Below, piece by piece: positions 31,418-41,518 of a stretch of 64,000 nucleotides of DNA; position 1 is the stretch's first letter; each line of letters opens with the position of its first letter. The stretch comes from Diabrotica undecimpunctata (Eukaryota; Arthropoda; Insecta; Coleoptera; Chrysomelidae). Where the stretch lies: positions 8,106,185-8,170,184 of the forward strand of contig NC_092810.1 of assembly GCF_040954645.1 (NCBI RefSeq). Reading direction: 5' to 3'. The notes under the pieces were generated by a model that was not told where the DNA came from, did not search any database, and worked only from the letters and a program-made list of their open reading frames with translations. Both the position numbers and the translations under genes were made by a program.

Positions 31418-31659
31418 TATATTTAATATTGTAAATCTGATTCTCGCTAATAACCTTCGGGTTGATGCGAATTTGTAGATAAAAAAAAAGAAATATAAAG
31501 GTTTAACATTGTATAAACAGTTGACCTTATTTGAAACTGGTAACTTAATAAGGACTAGTTTTGTGTTTTAAAGAATTTTACGTGGATAATAAATTTTCAA
31601 CCGAAGAATTAAAGAATAAATACAATATAAAGGTTTAGTGAAAGAAACTTTTATTCATA

Positions 31660-32130
31660 TTAAAAGCAAAAATTTGTCAATAAATATATCCTTGTCGTCT
31701 TTTGTTAATCCTATACATTCCTCGTGGATATACTTATTACAACAAACACACTTGCGCATATCAGCCACTCTATCCTCATCACACAAGAAACAGTACCATG
31801 AATTTTTTTTTAAATTCGGTTTTGGTTTTTCTGAGCTATGAAATTGTGCAGTAAATAAATCTCTGGTAACTTCTTGTGCTTTCGCATTAAAGGCCTGTTG
31901 ACGTTTTTTGTTGATACTTTTAACTCAGCAAACCAATGGAATTAAAACTTGCATTTAATTCGTCACATGGTTCTGTCTGACTTATTTTTGCAACACTATT
32001 TTGCAACACTCTCTGGAAGCTGCACCAGTTGTGTAAGACCCAGATAATTCACTGTCTTCATCTGAGATGTAAGTTTGAAAAACTTTGGTCAGTCCTTTTT
32101 TTCTATTCTGCTGGTTCTCGGGAAATTTTA
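31660..32130 (-). pseudogene. pogo/Tigger-like transposase C-terminal zinc finger
   Basis: Minus strand, last part: SSEKPKPNLKKNSWYCFLCD, MRKCVCCNKYIHEECIGLTK, stop at about 31660. A WxCxxC...MxxCxxCxxxxHxxC finger closes many insect pogo-like transposases. Upstream to about 32130 the sequence is a worn copy of 55120-55420 (serine/aspartate-rich segment, EPCD.LNASF.SIGLL). Frameshifts break it. The DDE core is not here. Confidence 0.65.
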
Positions 32131-32600
32131 TTCACACTATCTTCTTTCACTGTAATTCAATATAATTTTAGAAGGACAATATACATAATTAATTTAGGAT
32201 ATCAAACGACTCATAGCAGATGCATTATTTATTTCAAAATATGTATAGGTACCTACCTAACAATATTTAATTATTTAATCAAAGACTATGTTGAAGGAAA
32301 CATACTTCTAAACAAATTCAGTGATGCATAAAATTCAATAAAAAATTAACAATTTATGATAAAAGAATTGGCATCTCAGGACCGTTGGACATACCTTGCC
32401 CGGATAAGGGTTAAGTAGGTACAATGGTTGTATAGAATTTCTCCTCAAGCAATAATACAATAACAAATTGTTGTCATCTTCATCTTCTTGCAGTAAAACT
32501 TGCAGCATTTTGTAATCCATATTTTTTATGTAATGCCCAACCTGAACTTTTTTATGCCGCCACGTAACAAAGTAGCTGCTGCCGTATGCAGTCATTGTCA
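32131..32600. other. Short AT-rich stretch with one unassigned minus-strand frame
   Basis: A minus-strand frame at 32335-32595 contains MDYKMLQVLLQEDEDDNNLL then LYYCLRRN, which recalls the start of Harbinger or similar transposase genes but is not convincing alone. Confidence 0.25.
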
Positions 32601-32669
32601 GAATCGTACCTTTGGTAAGCTATTTATTATTTGCTTTTAATATTTACGAAAAGCATAATGACTAAAAAT

Positions 32670-33943
32670 AGAGGTATTAGTGTGACGAGCTCTGTGGGCC
32701 GGTTGTACGGCAGAATATTAAAGAAGAGGGTTAAAAGACAGATACAAGATATTGGAGAACAAAGCGGCTTTCGTACCGGGAGATCCTGCCTTGATAATAT
32801 ATTTATCCTACGACAAATAATTGAAAAGCGTGTCGAAAGAAGTAGAGAGACCCATTTGGTATTTATAGACCTTGAGAAAGCATATGATAGTGTCCCGTTA
32901 AAGAAAATGTTTGAGGTCCTCGAAAGGTCCGGATTGGATTCGACGTATATCCGAGCGATATATAAATTGTACGAAAATGCAGTTAGTTGTGTAAAAATTG
33001 GAACCAGAACCTCAAATGAATTTAAAGTCACTAAAGGCCTAAAGCAAGGATGCTGTTTGTCACCGACACTCTTTAAAATATACGTCCAAGAAGCATTGAT
33101 GAATTGGAGAAATAAATGTAGATTTATGGGCATCGAAGTGGGACAAGAAACTCTGTATACATTGTTGTTTGCGGATGGTCAGGTGGTGGTTGCAACCGAT
33201 GAGGAAGATATAAATTATATGAATCGAAAATTATTTGAGGAATATGCCAAATGGGAGCTAACTGTAAACATAAGCAAAACAGAATATTTAAAAATTGAAG
33301 GAAATACCACAGATCTGAGACTTGAAAACGCAGTCATAAAAGGCTGCAACCAGTATAAATATCTAGGAAGCACCATATCAGCAGATGGCAGAGTTAAGAT
33401 AGATGTACAAAACCGAATAACCCAAGGAAAAAATGCACCCGAATACTGAATTTATTACTGTGGTCTAATAAAATAAAGATGCATACCAAACTTCGCGTAT
33501 ACAGAGCAATTGTAGAACCAATTACCACATATGGTGCCGAATGTTGGACGATGAGAAAGAATGAACGAGATAAAGTAGACGTTGTGGAAATAGATTATCT
33601 TAGAAGGTCATGTCGAGTATCGAGAATGGAAAGAATCGGGAATGAGGAAATACGAAACCGTACAGGAATTAGAGATACTCTTTCAGATAGAATACAAGGA
33701 AGGCAATTACAATGGTATAGTCACGTGATGAGAATGGAGGAGGAGCGGTGGCCAAAGAAAGCCTTAATGTATGTTCCGCCAGAAAGAAGGAAAAGGGGAA
33801 GACCACCAAATTCCCAGAGAAGAGAAATTACAAAAACAATGCAATCTAGAGGCTTAGAAGAGGGAGATTGGAGAGATAGGAAAAGATGGGGGCTGAAATG
33901 CGGGAAGCGGCAATCGCCGTAGGACCCCCGTTATATGATGATG
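32670..33943 (+). mobile_element. RTE-clade LINE copy, subfamily C, 5'-truncated
   Basis: A 15-bp duplication ATAATGACTAAAAAT flanks it (32655-32669 and 33944-33958). The 3' tail is (ATG)n-like. Reads GISVTSSVGRLYGRILKKRV, EQSGFRTGRSCLDNIFIL, FIDLEKAYDSVPLKKMF, GLKQGCCLSPTLFKIYV, LYTLLFADGQVVVATDEED and NISKTEYLKIEG. The catalytic FADD reads FADG, so RT is dead. A frameshift near 33450-33478 separates the thumb from TYGAECWTMRKNERDKV, LQWYSHVMRMEEERWPKKAL and ERRKRGRPPNSQ. Confidence 0.9.
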
Positions 33944-33958
33944 ATAATGACTAAAAAT

Positions 33959-34560
33959 CCAAAATCCTAATATTAATGCAATTTCGTCTTTTGTAAGTTT
34001 TGTTAAAGGTACATAAAATAAAATAATTGAATTAAGACATAAGTATTAATACCCTCAAAAGCCGTAAAATATATAAGCAAATCAGAATATAATATAAAAA
34101 ATGTCGGAAAGTTTTTTAATTTTCCAATTATTAAACGCTGTTTCCATGCCGCTGCTCATAATTTTCATGCAAAAATATTCTAATATATCAATATTCTGTG
34201 CTTGTTATCTCCGTGTAATATGAGCCGCTTTCATAATAACCGAACTTTATCTCCGCATAAATTAGACTCATCGCACTGCTTAAATGATTTACGTTCTAAT
34301 TTTCCTAATTAACATCTATTCATCACCTTCACTATCAGCATCTACAGGACCAGTCACGATAAAAAAAAACGATTTTACAACGATATTTTATCTTGAATAC
34401 TAACGAAAATTAGATATCTATAACGTATTCATGTTTTACCATTAATACAAGATCAACATATAAATCTGTACCTCAGAGGAATACAACACTATGTCCGTTT
34501 TTTTAAAAGTTTTTTTTTCACTAATAGTCAACTTTTATAAAAAAAAAACATAAAACATTT
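33959..34560. other. AT-rich stretch, nothing recognised
   Basis: No gene or repeat signature until the (TA)n run. Confidence 0.45.
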
Positions 34561-34583
34561 ATATATATATATATACATACATA

Positions 34584-34625
<42 letters not shown>

Positions 34626-34630
34626 TATGT
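34561..34630. repeat. TA/TG-rich microsatellite
   Basis: Runs of AT broken by ACATAC and ATGTAT, themselves roughly palindromic. Confidence 0.85.
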
Positions 34631-34637
34631 ATGTATT

Positions 34638-34728
34638 ACCATTCCGAAAGCTAGACAAAAAGTCATAAGAGTGTTTCATTAACATCCCGTCCAATTTTCT
34701 GACTGCAACCCTAACAAACTGCGTTGTT

Positions 34729-34778
<50 letters not shown>

Positions 34779-34869
34779 AACAACGCAGTTTGTTAGGGTT
34801 GCAGTCAGAAAATTGGACGGGATGTTAATGAAACACTCTTATGACTTTTTGTCTAGCTTTCGGAATGGT
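34638..34869. repeat. Perfect 93-bp inverted repeat around a (TA)n loop
   Basis: 34638-34730 (starting ACCATTCCGAAAGC and ending CTGCGTTGTTTG) is an exact inverse of 34777-34869, separated by 46 bases of TA repeat. No mismatch was seen over 93 bp. It may be a miniature fold-back element, a recent palindromic duplication at a (TA)n break, or an assembly fold-back. Confidence 0.92.
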
Positions 34870-34949
34870 TTTTTTCCTTTTTCAAGACACGGTAATAAGA
34901 AAAAAAAGTGTAATTATGAAATATCACAAATCTTCAGTGCAACTTACTA

Positions 34950-36579
34950 GTCGTTGAGATTATTTGGCAGGTTTCATTCTATCAATCTTCTTAGTTTTTT
35001 TTTTGTAATTGATTTTTCCACGCCAACATCCGTCTTATAAGCTAACTCACCGCGGACTAACACTTTGCCTTGAGAGCTTTTAGTTAAAATAATCCTCTTC
35101 ATTTTTAAGAAAGCAAAATGCCATTGTTCTGGAGCCTTAATGTGCTTGCTTGTTTCATTTTACCAGTCATATATTTCGACTAATTCTCCAACCCAATGAA
35201 CAGTACTATGCTTTGAAAACATCTCCAGATATTCATGTGGTTTTAAAATTATCTCCTTTTTTTAATATCCTTTTCAATATTCCCAAAAACCCGGTCTGGA
35301 GGCATGAAAGAATGTCCTCTCATTGGAAATATTACTTAAATTTTTCTAATTTTATCTTGTCTAGAAAACCAATAACAACACATAGATATGAGTATCGTGA
35401 TTTTGTTTTGGCCTCCGCATCCATCACACATGAGCCTGATAGTATGAATATCTTCAACTTCAACTTCGTTCGAACCCTTCTTGTAGTCGTTTTCGGTCAA
35501 ACAGAAAGAAGTGACATTAGATGGATTTAAATTACTTTTGGAAGTTCCTCTGAAAACGGTAAAATTGTACATATAAAATTGACGTAAATAATGCGCCTGT
35601 TGATCCGGAATCTTAGGCAAAACTTGATTTTTCTGGCAGTCAAAAGAAAACGTTTCTACACCTTCATCCCGTTCTTTTAAAAGGCTATAAAATGCTTTGG
35701 ACCTCAACGTATGTACCCTTTTTTGGATGATTAAGTTGGCTTTCATGTCGTTATCATGGCACGCTTTTATTTTCTCAGTCAATTGTAAGCATCTCGAACA
35801 TGCATCGGTTCTAGGAGAACCAAAACCGAGGTTATATTGTGTATTAAAAATTTTCCTGAAACAGCTTTCTTTTACTGGAAGGTTTTCATTTTCTTTTAAG
35901 TACATTTTCCACATCGACTTTATATTCAAAGAAGAATCCAGATATAACCGTTGGCTTTGTCCCCGGCAATAATAAGATTCAATTACGCGGAATTCGTTAA
36001 TAAAATCCATAACAGCACTTTTTTTCAACATGTACTGTTCCAGGTTTCTATCGCCACCTCGATTTTCCATTGCAGGAAGGGAAGTTCTATAGAAATTTTT
36101 TGTAACTGTATCAATTCGTCTCCTTGTTATACCCAAAACTTCCATGAAAGCTTTCTTACACACAGCCAACATTCTGTTTTCGTTAGTCAGAATATAAAAT
36201 CGTGTTTGAAATATTTTTGCAACATGTTGCGAATTTTTTGGGCGTTTACGCTGTATTGGAACTGTTTTGCAATATTTCAACAGAAAATTATCTTTAAATG
36301 TTTTCTCCTTCGTCCCGTAAAATTTAGAGTGGAAACGTATTATTTCGTTCATTTGTAGTAACGTACATTGAAAAGCACCACTTTTGTGTCCACATTTCGG
36401 ATAAATTGGGAGCGAATGTGGATTATACCTAAAATAAAATCCATGTTTATACAAAGATATACAAAATCCTTTGACGCAACTTACCTTAATTTTTTTTGCT
36501 GAATTCTTTTCCATGATGTGGTAATACGTTGTCTTTTTCGTGCTTTATTACTAGCTACAGGAGTAACATTTACCTCCAT
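34950..36579 (-). pseudogene. Intron-containing DDE-like transposase (possibly DUF7869-type)
   Basis: Exon 1 (36485-36579) starts at ATG 36579, MEVNVTPVASNKARKRQR and so on, and ends at a consensus donor (AAG|GTAAGT). A 56-bp intron ends TTTTATTTTAG at 36429, and exon 2 continues in frame: YNPHSLPIYPKCGHKSGAFQ, GTKEKTFKDNFLLKYC, LGFGSPRTDACSRC, ETFSFDCQKNQVLPKIPDQQ, YLRQFYMYNFTVF, RLMCDGCGGQNKITI. The FDxQ and CDGCGGQN aspartates look like catalytic residues of an RNase-H-fold transposase. Near 35336 the frame shifts and the rest (GHSFMPPDRVFGNIEKDIKK, EYLEMFSKHSTVHWVGEL, KAPEQWHFAFLKMKR, VLVRGELAYKTDV) runs to about 34950 in other frames. Length about 530 residues. The superfamily name is from memory and uncertain. 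Confidence 0.7.
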
Positions 36580-36728
36580 TACACGATTTATTATTTTAAG
36601 AATTCGAAAAAATATGATACTACTTTAATCAACAAACTGTGCTGCTTCACAAATCACATGCAACTAACACTAACATATATAATGTAAAAACAACGTTTTT
36701 AGCGCGAGATTTGTTGATAAGCCCGAAC

Positions 36729-37024
36729 AGGATATTGCACGCTTTGAAATATTCGCCACTATAAACAAGAAAAACCCATTGGAGATTGTAGGTACTCTTT
36801 GATTTTAAATATTGGATAGGAGATTGTACGGTTTGAAAATTAAATGTCATTGGAGATTGTACGTTTTGAATTAAAGTCTAATTTTCTGCCCTCAAAATTT
36901 ATTGGAGAATGACTATTCTGAAAAGAGTTTTTTTTTATTTTTTTCGATTCAGGACTAGAAACTCAACCTAATGCGACATCTAACTCATTTTTTTTTCAAA
37001 TATGGAGATTGTACACTTTGAAAC
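36729..37024 (+). repeat. Five GGAGATTGTAC-TTTGAA motifs upstream of transposase
   Basis: Copies begin at about 36729 (GGATATTGCACGCTTTGAAA), 36781 (GGAGATTGTAGGTACTCTTT), 36819 (GGAGATTGTACGGTTTGAAA), 36852 (GGAGATTGTACGTTTTGAA) and 37004 (GGAGATTGTACACTTTGAAA); a sixth, weaker one is near 36904. All point the same way and lie 150-450 bp outside the transposase start, as subterminal transposase-binding repeats do. Confidence 0.7.
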
Positions 37025-37469
37025 TATACCCCTCAAATATAAAATAGTGGACAAAATACATTTTAAAATTTTTTAAAATTTAGGTACAGATAGTAAAAAT
37101 TTAGTTTGTCATCTTTTGCTGGTGTGTTTTAACTCTGGCACATAGAGAACAAAAAGAAAAAATCCTATGATTAAAAATTAAGTAGGTGTACTTATTAATA
37201 TAATTCTTTTTAAGAACTACTAGAGGCCCATCTTAGGTGATTTTAATTTTTAAACCTGTCTTAATGGTATGCAACATGTTATGCATAGAAGTGTAATTTG
37301 TGTGGGTACAGGTAGATATTAATTTTATTTTGGATGTTTTTCTAGTAAGTAACAATAAATGTTGCTCAGTTTATCTATGTCTGACTTTTTATTGATGCAA
37401 GAAGTACCCACTAGATTTTATGGAACACATTTCCAAGAAAACACGTTTTGAATGGTTCTTTTCCTTTGC

Positions 37470-37472
<3 letters not shown>
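37025..37472. other. AT-rich stretch, nothing recognised
   Basis: No gene recognised. It probably includes the outer end of the DDE-like element, but no inverted terminal repeat was found. Confidence 0.4.

Positions 37473-37545
<73 letters not shown>
37473..37545. repeat. (TA)n microsatellite
   Basis: A run of AT dinucleotides of about 35 units. Confidence 0.95.
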
Positions 37546-37548
<3 letters not shown>

Positions 37549-37689
37549 CGTTCTTTTGACATGAATACAGATCTGTAATACCATATATTTGTAGTTATTC
37601 CTACTATTGTGTCTCAAAACTTAATTTTAGATCTCTTCAGATATGTCATCAAAGCATATAACATAAATGTATTTGAATTTCCCCGAACG

Positions 37690-37860
37690 AAATCTTTCAG
37701 CGGCTGTTTTCACATTACTTGCATCCATAAGTTACCACACAAAAAGAAAATCGGAATGTCTGTCAGATTCTCCGCTTTACTTCCGCCGGGATCGAGATCG
37801 ATTCGAGGCGCGCGACATAACATCAATTAAGAACCTTAACCGTGTATACCAAATGAAAAA
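37690..37860. other. Unassigned G+C-richer patch
   Basis: Around 37765-37825 the sequence is G+C-rich (CCGCCGGGATCGAGATCG) with open frames on both strands and possible splice signals, but no recognisable protein motif. Confidence 0.25.
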
Positions 37861-38166
37861 AATAACGGGTAGCGTGCTTTGACCATTATTCTTTTATGAC
37901 TGAAATTGTAGTTTTGGTAGTTTGAGAAACTTTTGATGTTGGAAGGTAGTTACGAGGAGTTAAATCAGAACAACATACTTTAATTTTTTTTTCTAGTTAA
38001 AGCAAAGCTTCTCTACTGGCGTTTTATTATTTTTTTCTCTACAGTAAAATGCCGAGGCGAGCGTTACGGTATTAACGCCACGAAAAGACATCGTAACGGA
38101 TATCGCCATAGAATAACGGTTCTTGACATCTAGTCATCATATATTTACTCTAAACAGGTTAAAATT

Positions 38167-39806
38167 CTCCTCAGAAGAGGAGATAGCAATGACGTGGAAA
38201 TAATACGCAGAAAGACTTTTTAATGACGAAAGACCAACACAACCAACGCGCAAACTTCCTTCCGAAAACTTATCAGGGCCATCAATAATGCGAAGTGAAA
38301 TAGAATATGCAGTTAGAACCACAAAGATGCATAAAGCAACAGGTCCAGATGAAATTAATATAGAAGCAATAAAACTACAAGACGAGGAGAATATCGAAAT
38401 CTTGGTAAAGCTGTTCAATAGAATTTATGATACTGGTTACATTCCGCGAGAATGGCTGCAGTCATCCTTTGTGATGATCCCAAAAACAGCTAATGCCACA
38501 AAATGCAATGAACACCGCTTAATCAGTTTAATGAGTCACTTGCTGAAACTCTTCCTTAGGATATTACACTCAAGAATGTACAAGATACTAGAAGAACTTA
38601 ACGGGTCAACACAATTCGGTTTTAAGGGAGGACTAGGAACAAGAGAGGCAATTTTATGTTTGAACACCTTAATACAAAACTGTTTAGATCAACGAAAAGA
38701 TGTCTACCTCACCTTCATCGACTACGAGAAGGCATTTGACAATGTTAAACATGATATCATGATGGAACTACTACATAGGGCCAACATTGACCAGAAGGAG
38801 ATCAGAATTATTCAGAATCTATACTGGAACCAAATGGCAAAGGTGAGAATTGATCAAGACCAATATACGGATGAATTTAAAATCCGGAAAGGTGTCCGCC
38901 AAGGCTGCATACTCTCTCCGATGCTTTTTAATTTATATGTTGAAAATATATTTGCGGAAGCATTAGAAGACACGGAATTAGGCATTAAGGTGAACGGCAT
39001 ACCAATTAGCAACCTACGCTATGCGGACGACACAGTGATTATAACTGATAATTTGGAAAATCAGCAGATATTACTTGATAGGGTGAATAGCATAGGTAAA
39101 AAATATGCCCTCAAAATCAACATTTTGAAAACGAAATATATGGTCATTAGCAGAAACCCTCCAGAAAACCCGATAATATGCTTAGGTGACGATCGCATAA
39201 AACGCGTGAAAACTTTTAAATACCTTGGCACCACAATCAATGACCAATCGGATCCACAACAAGAAATAAAAACCCGAATACAAATGGCAAGACAAGCTTT
39301 TGTGAAATTCAGACCGCTCCTATGTAATCAAAACCTAAATTTCGAAATACGCTACAGAATGGCCAAGTGCTACATATGGTCCATCTTGCTTTATGGCATG
39401 GAAACGTGGACTTTGAAAAAAACATCTATCAACAAACTTAAAGCATTTGAAATGTGGTCATTGAGAAGAATGATGCGCATACCTTGGGTGGATAGAGTTC
39501 GAAACGATGACGTCCTTAAGAGAGCCGGCGTGGAAAGAGAACTCTTTGAATTAATTAAAAAACCCAAATTGGTTACCTTGGGCACATATTAAAAGGAGCA
39601 AAATATGAAATACCACAGTTAATCCTACAAGGGAAGATCGAAGGTAGGAGAGGAGCCGGCCGCAAACAATTATCCTGGTTAAGGAATATTAAAGAATGGA
39701 CAGGAATACACAATACAGGCGAGCTGTGTCACGCCGCCAAGAACAGAATTCTAGTAATGAGATAGTCGCCTACTCACTTTGGTGTATGGCATGTTAAGAA
39801 GAAGAA
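38167..39806 (+). mobile_element. RTE-clade LINE copy, nearly intact 3' half
   Basis: Flanked by GGTTAAAATT (38157-38166 and 39807-39816). The tail is AAGAAGAAG. It encodes the linker and complete RT core in one frame with a single frameshift near 39570-39595. Confidence 0.9.
38288..39780 (+). pseudogene. RTE reverse transcriptase, one frameshift from intact
   Basis: The 434-codon frame from 38288 holds MHKATGPDEINIEAI, GYIPREWLQSSFVMIPK, LMSHLLKLFLRILHSR, FGFKGGLGTREAIL, FIDYEKAFDNVKHD, KGVRQGCILSPMLFNLYVE, NLRYADDTVIITDN (catalytic YADD) and FKYLGTTIND, then YGMETWTLKKTSINKL and RRMMRIPWVDRV. It stops at 39590-39592 after a frameshift; the other frame continues with LILQGKIEGRRGAGRK and SWLRNIKEWTG to about 39765. 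The endonuclease is absent through 5' truncation. Related to, but distinct from, the 17.5-kb subfamily. Confidence 0.85.
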
Positions 39807-39906
39807 GGTTAAAATTAAAAATTGCATGAAAAATAACCGGCGCACCTTAACTGGCTACCAAACTCTAAAAAACCACAAAAACCACAAGAAAATGCATCTT
39901 ACGAGA

Positions 39907-40275
39907 CTATACAGGTTGATGCCTTCTTGACATATTTTTTACAAACTTAAAAGCAGTTATACGTTTTTCCTGTAAAAGAGGTATTTGATGTTCAATGAAA
40001 TTTCTTTTAACACGTATTGGTTTTCGGTATACTCTTTTAGGGATACTACTACTACTACTTACTTTAATATAGGTATCTATTTGAACATTTTTCAGAACCT
40101 CCAAAAATTGGAAAATTATCGGATGGCAAGTATAAAACAAAGAATTGAATTTTGAATGGAAACTCTCGCATGCATTCGTCGTTTTTTGTAGAGACGTACT
40201 AGTTTCGGCCCACATAGTAGTTAAAAAGTTAGCGTCTTCAGCAATGTAGTTCTCCACCAAGAAATCTGCAAATAT
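39907..40275 (-). pseudogene. MULE transposase C-terminal remnant
   Basis: Minus strand: RFLVENYIAEDANFLTTMW, TNACESFHSKFNSLFYTCHP, IIFQFLEVLKNVQIDTYIKV. TTNxCESFHxxFNxxFYxxHPxIFxFLxxLxxxQxxxYIK follows the DDE core in insect MULE transposases. A possible acceptor (TTTGCAG) at 40275 suggests an exon boundary. No core domain is visible upstream. Confidence 0.7.
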
Positions 40276-40499
40276 GTCTGGTTAAGATTGCTCCAATATC
40301 AATCGCAAAACAATCGTATACGTCTTCGAAGTCCAAAAAAAAAAGACCAAACACGTATTTTAAGTAACACCAAATGTCTGATTTCTTTCAAATATTTCAT
40401 TGCCAAGTCCAGTTTCTTCTTTATATAATTAAAGTTCATATAAACTAACAATCGAATTCATAGCTGTATTAGCCTAGTGATTGACTAACTAAGAATATT

Positions 40500-40760
40500 G
40501 TTAAAGATAATACAGAACCGAATTTATAAAAAATGTGCAATAGACATAAGTGACTCTTAGTTTGGATTTAGAAAGGCTCCGATGTATATCTCTGTTTCAT
40601 CGACTACCAGAAGGCTTTGTATGAACTACAGAAAATTAAGCTAGAAAAAATCTGGTGTCTGACAAGGCTGTCATGTCTCCATTGCTCTTTAACTGGAACT
40701 CTGAATACATATTCAAACAAGACCCCCAGATGACCAATGGTTATGGGGAATAAATGTTTA
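40500..40760 (+). pseudogene. Heavily decayed RTE reverse-transcriptase scrap
   Basis: Scattered frames give FGFRKAP, GV, QGCHVSPLLFNWNSEYIFK, matching FGFRxGxGT and VRQGCVLSPLLFNxYSExIF of RTE. The central parts have been lost by internal deletion. Confidence 0.6.
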
Positions 40761-41510
40761 TTTAATTACGAGAGCTATTACTTTAAGCCATTGCAGTAAT
40801 TTAAAGCAATAAACATTTTTGAATCCAAATCTGAGAGAATAGATTTTCTCCCTATTTACGACATATTCTTGATCAAATATCAGTTGTAAAAAAAAGTTTA
40901 GTATGCAAAAACAACAAATTACATTAAATATCATTGCAAAACATTCAATTTATGAGAATTATATCAAAATGTTAAAGTCAATTGTATGGTCCATGTGAAA
41001 ATGAATTATTAGAGGATAGAATATTAATAAAAACGTATATAACGTATATAAAAAAAATTCAAATAGTCACTACGCGCTGAAATTGATATAAAAATAAATA
41101 TTAAATATATTAACCCTTTGACGGACACCGTAAAAATTTTGCACAATGCTCAAAACACACTTGCAAATTTATCAGTACTTTGGTTGGACATGCTTAAAAA
41201 TTAGCCTATTAGGACAAAATGATACAAAGTACCTCATATTTAAAACAAAAAATACATAACGGTTACAGCCGTCTCGTCCGATTAGAGTTATATAAATGGT
41301 CTTATTGGATAGGACGGCCATGACCGTCGTATTAAATGTTATGAAAATGCGTTTATTGAACATAGACTACGAATAATAAAAAAATGAAATGCAGTATTTC
41401 AGGAATATAATGAATACAAACACAACCCATGCTAGAGAAATTGTAAAAAACAAAATAAAAAAAACTTATTTGCTAGTTTAAGTCCTAATGCTACTTTTAA
41501 AAACATAATC
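40761..41510. other. AT-rich stretch, nothing firm
   Basis: A TTAACCCTTTGACGG motif at about 41111 looks like a piggyBac-type end, but no partner was found. Confidence 0.35.
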
Positions 41511-41518
41511 TAGGACAT

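Larger units (their letters stand above)
29776..31486 (+). mobile_element. I/Jockey-type LINE 3' half with RNase H
   Basis: Flanked by AAAGAAATATAA (29764-29775 and 31487-31498), a 12-bp duplication whose right copy merges with the poly(A) tail. 5'-truncated inside the reverse transcriptase. It carries the end of RT, a connector and a complete RNase H domain. Confidence 0.88.

Noticed and set aside
37667..37882. Possible host exon with an arginine-rich frame
   Set aside because: Both strands are open over the G+C-rich part, splice signals are weak and no protein family is recognisable.
41109..41340. Possible piggyBac-type MITE starting TTAACCCTTTGACGG
   Set aside because: No matching inverted end followed by TTAA was found; the nearest TTAA on the right has a different terminal sequence.
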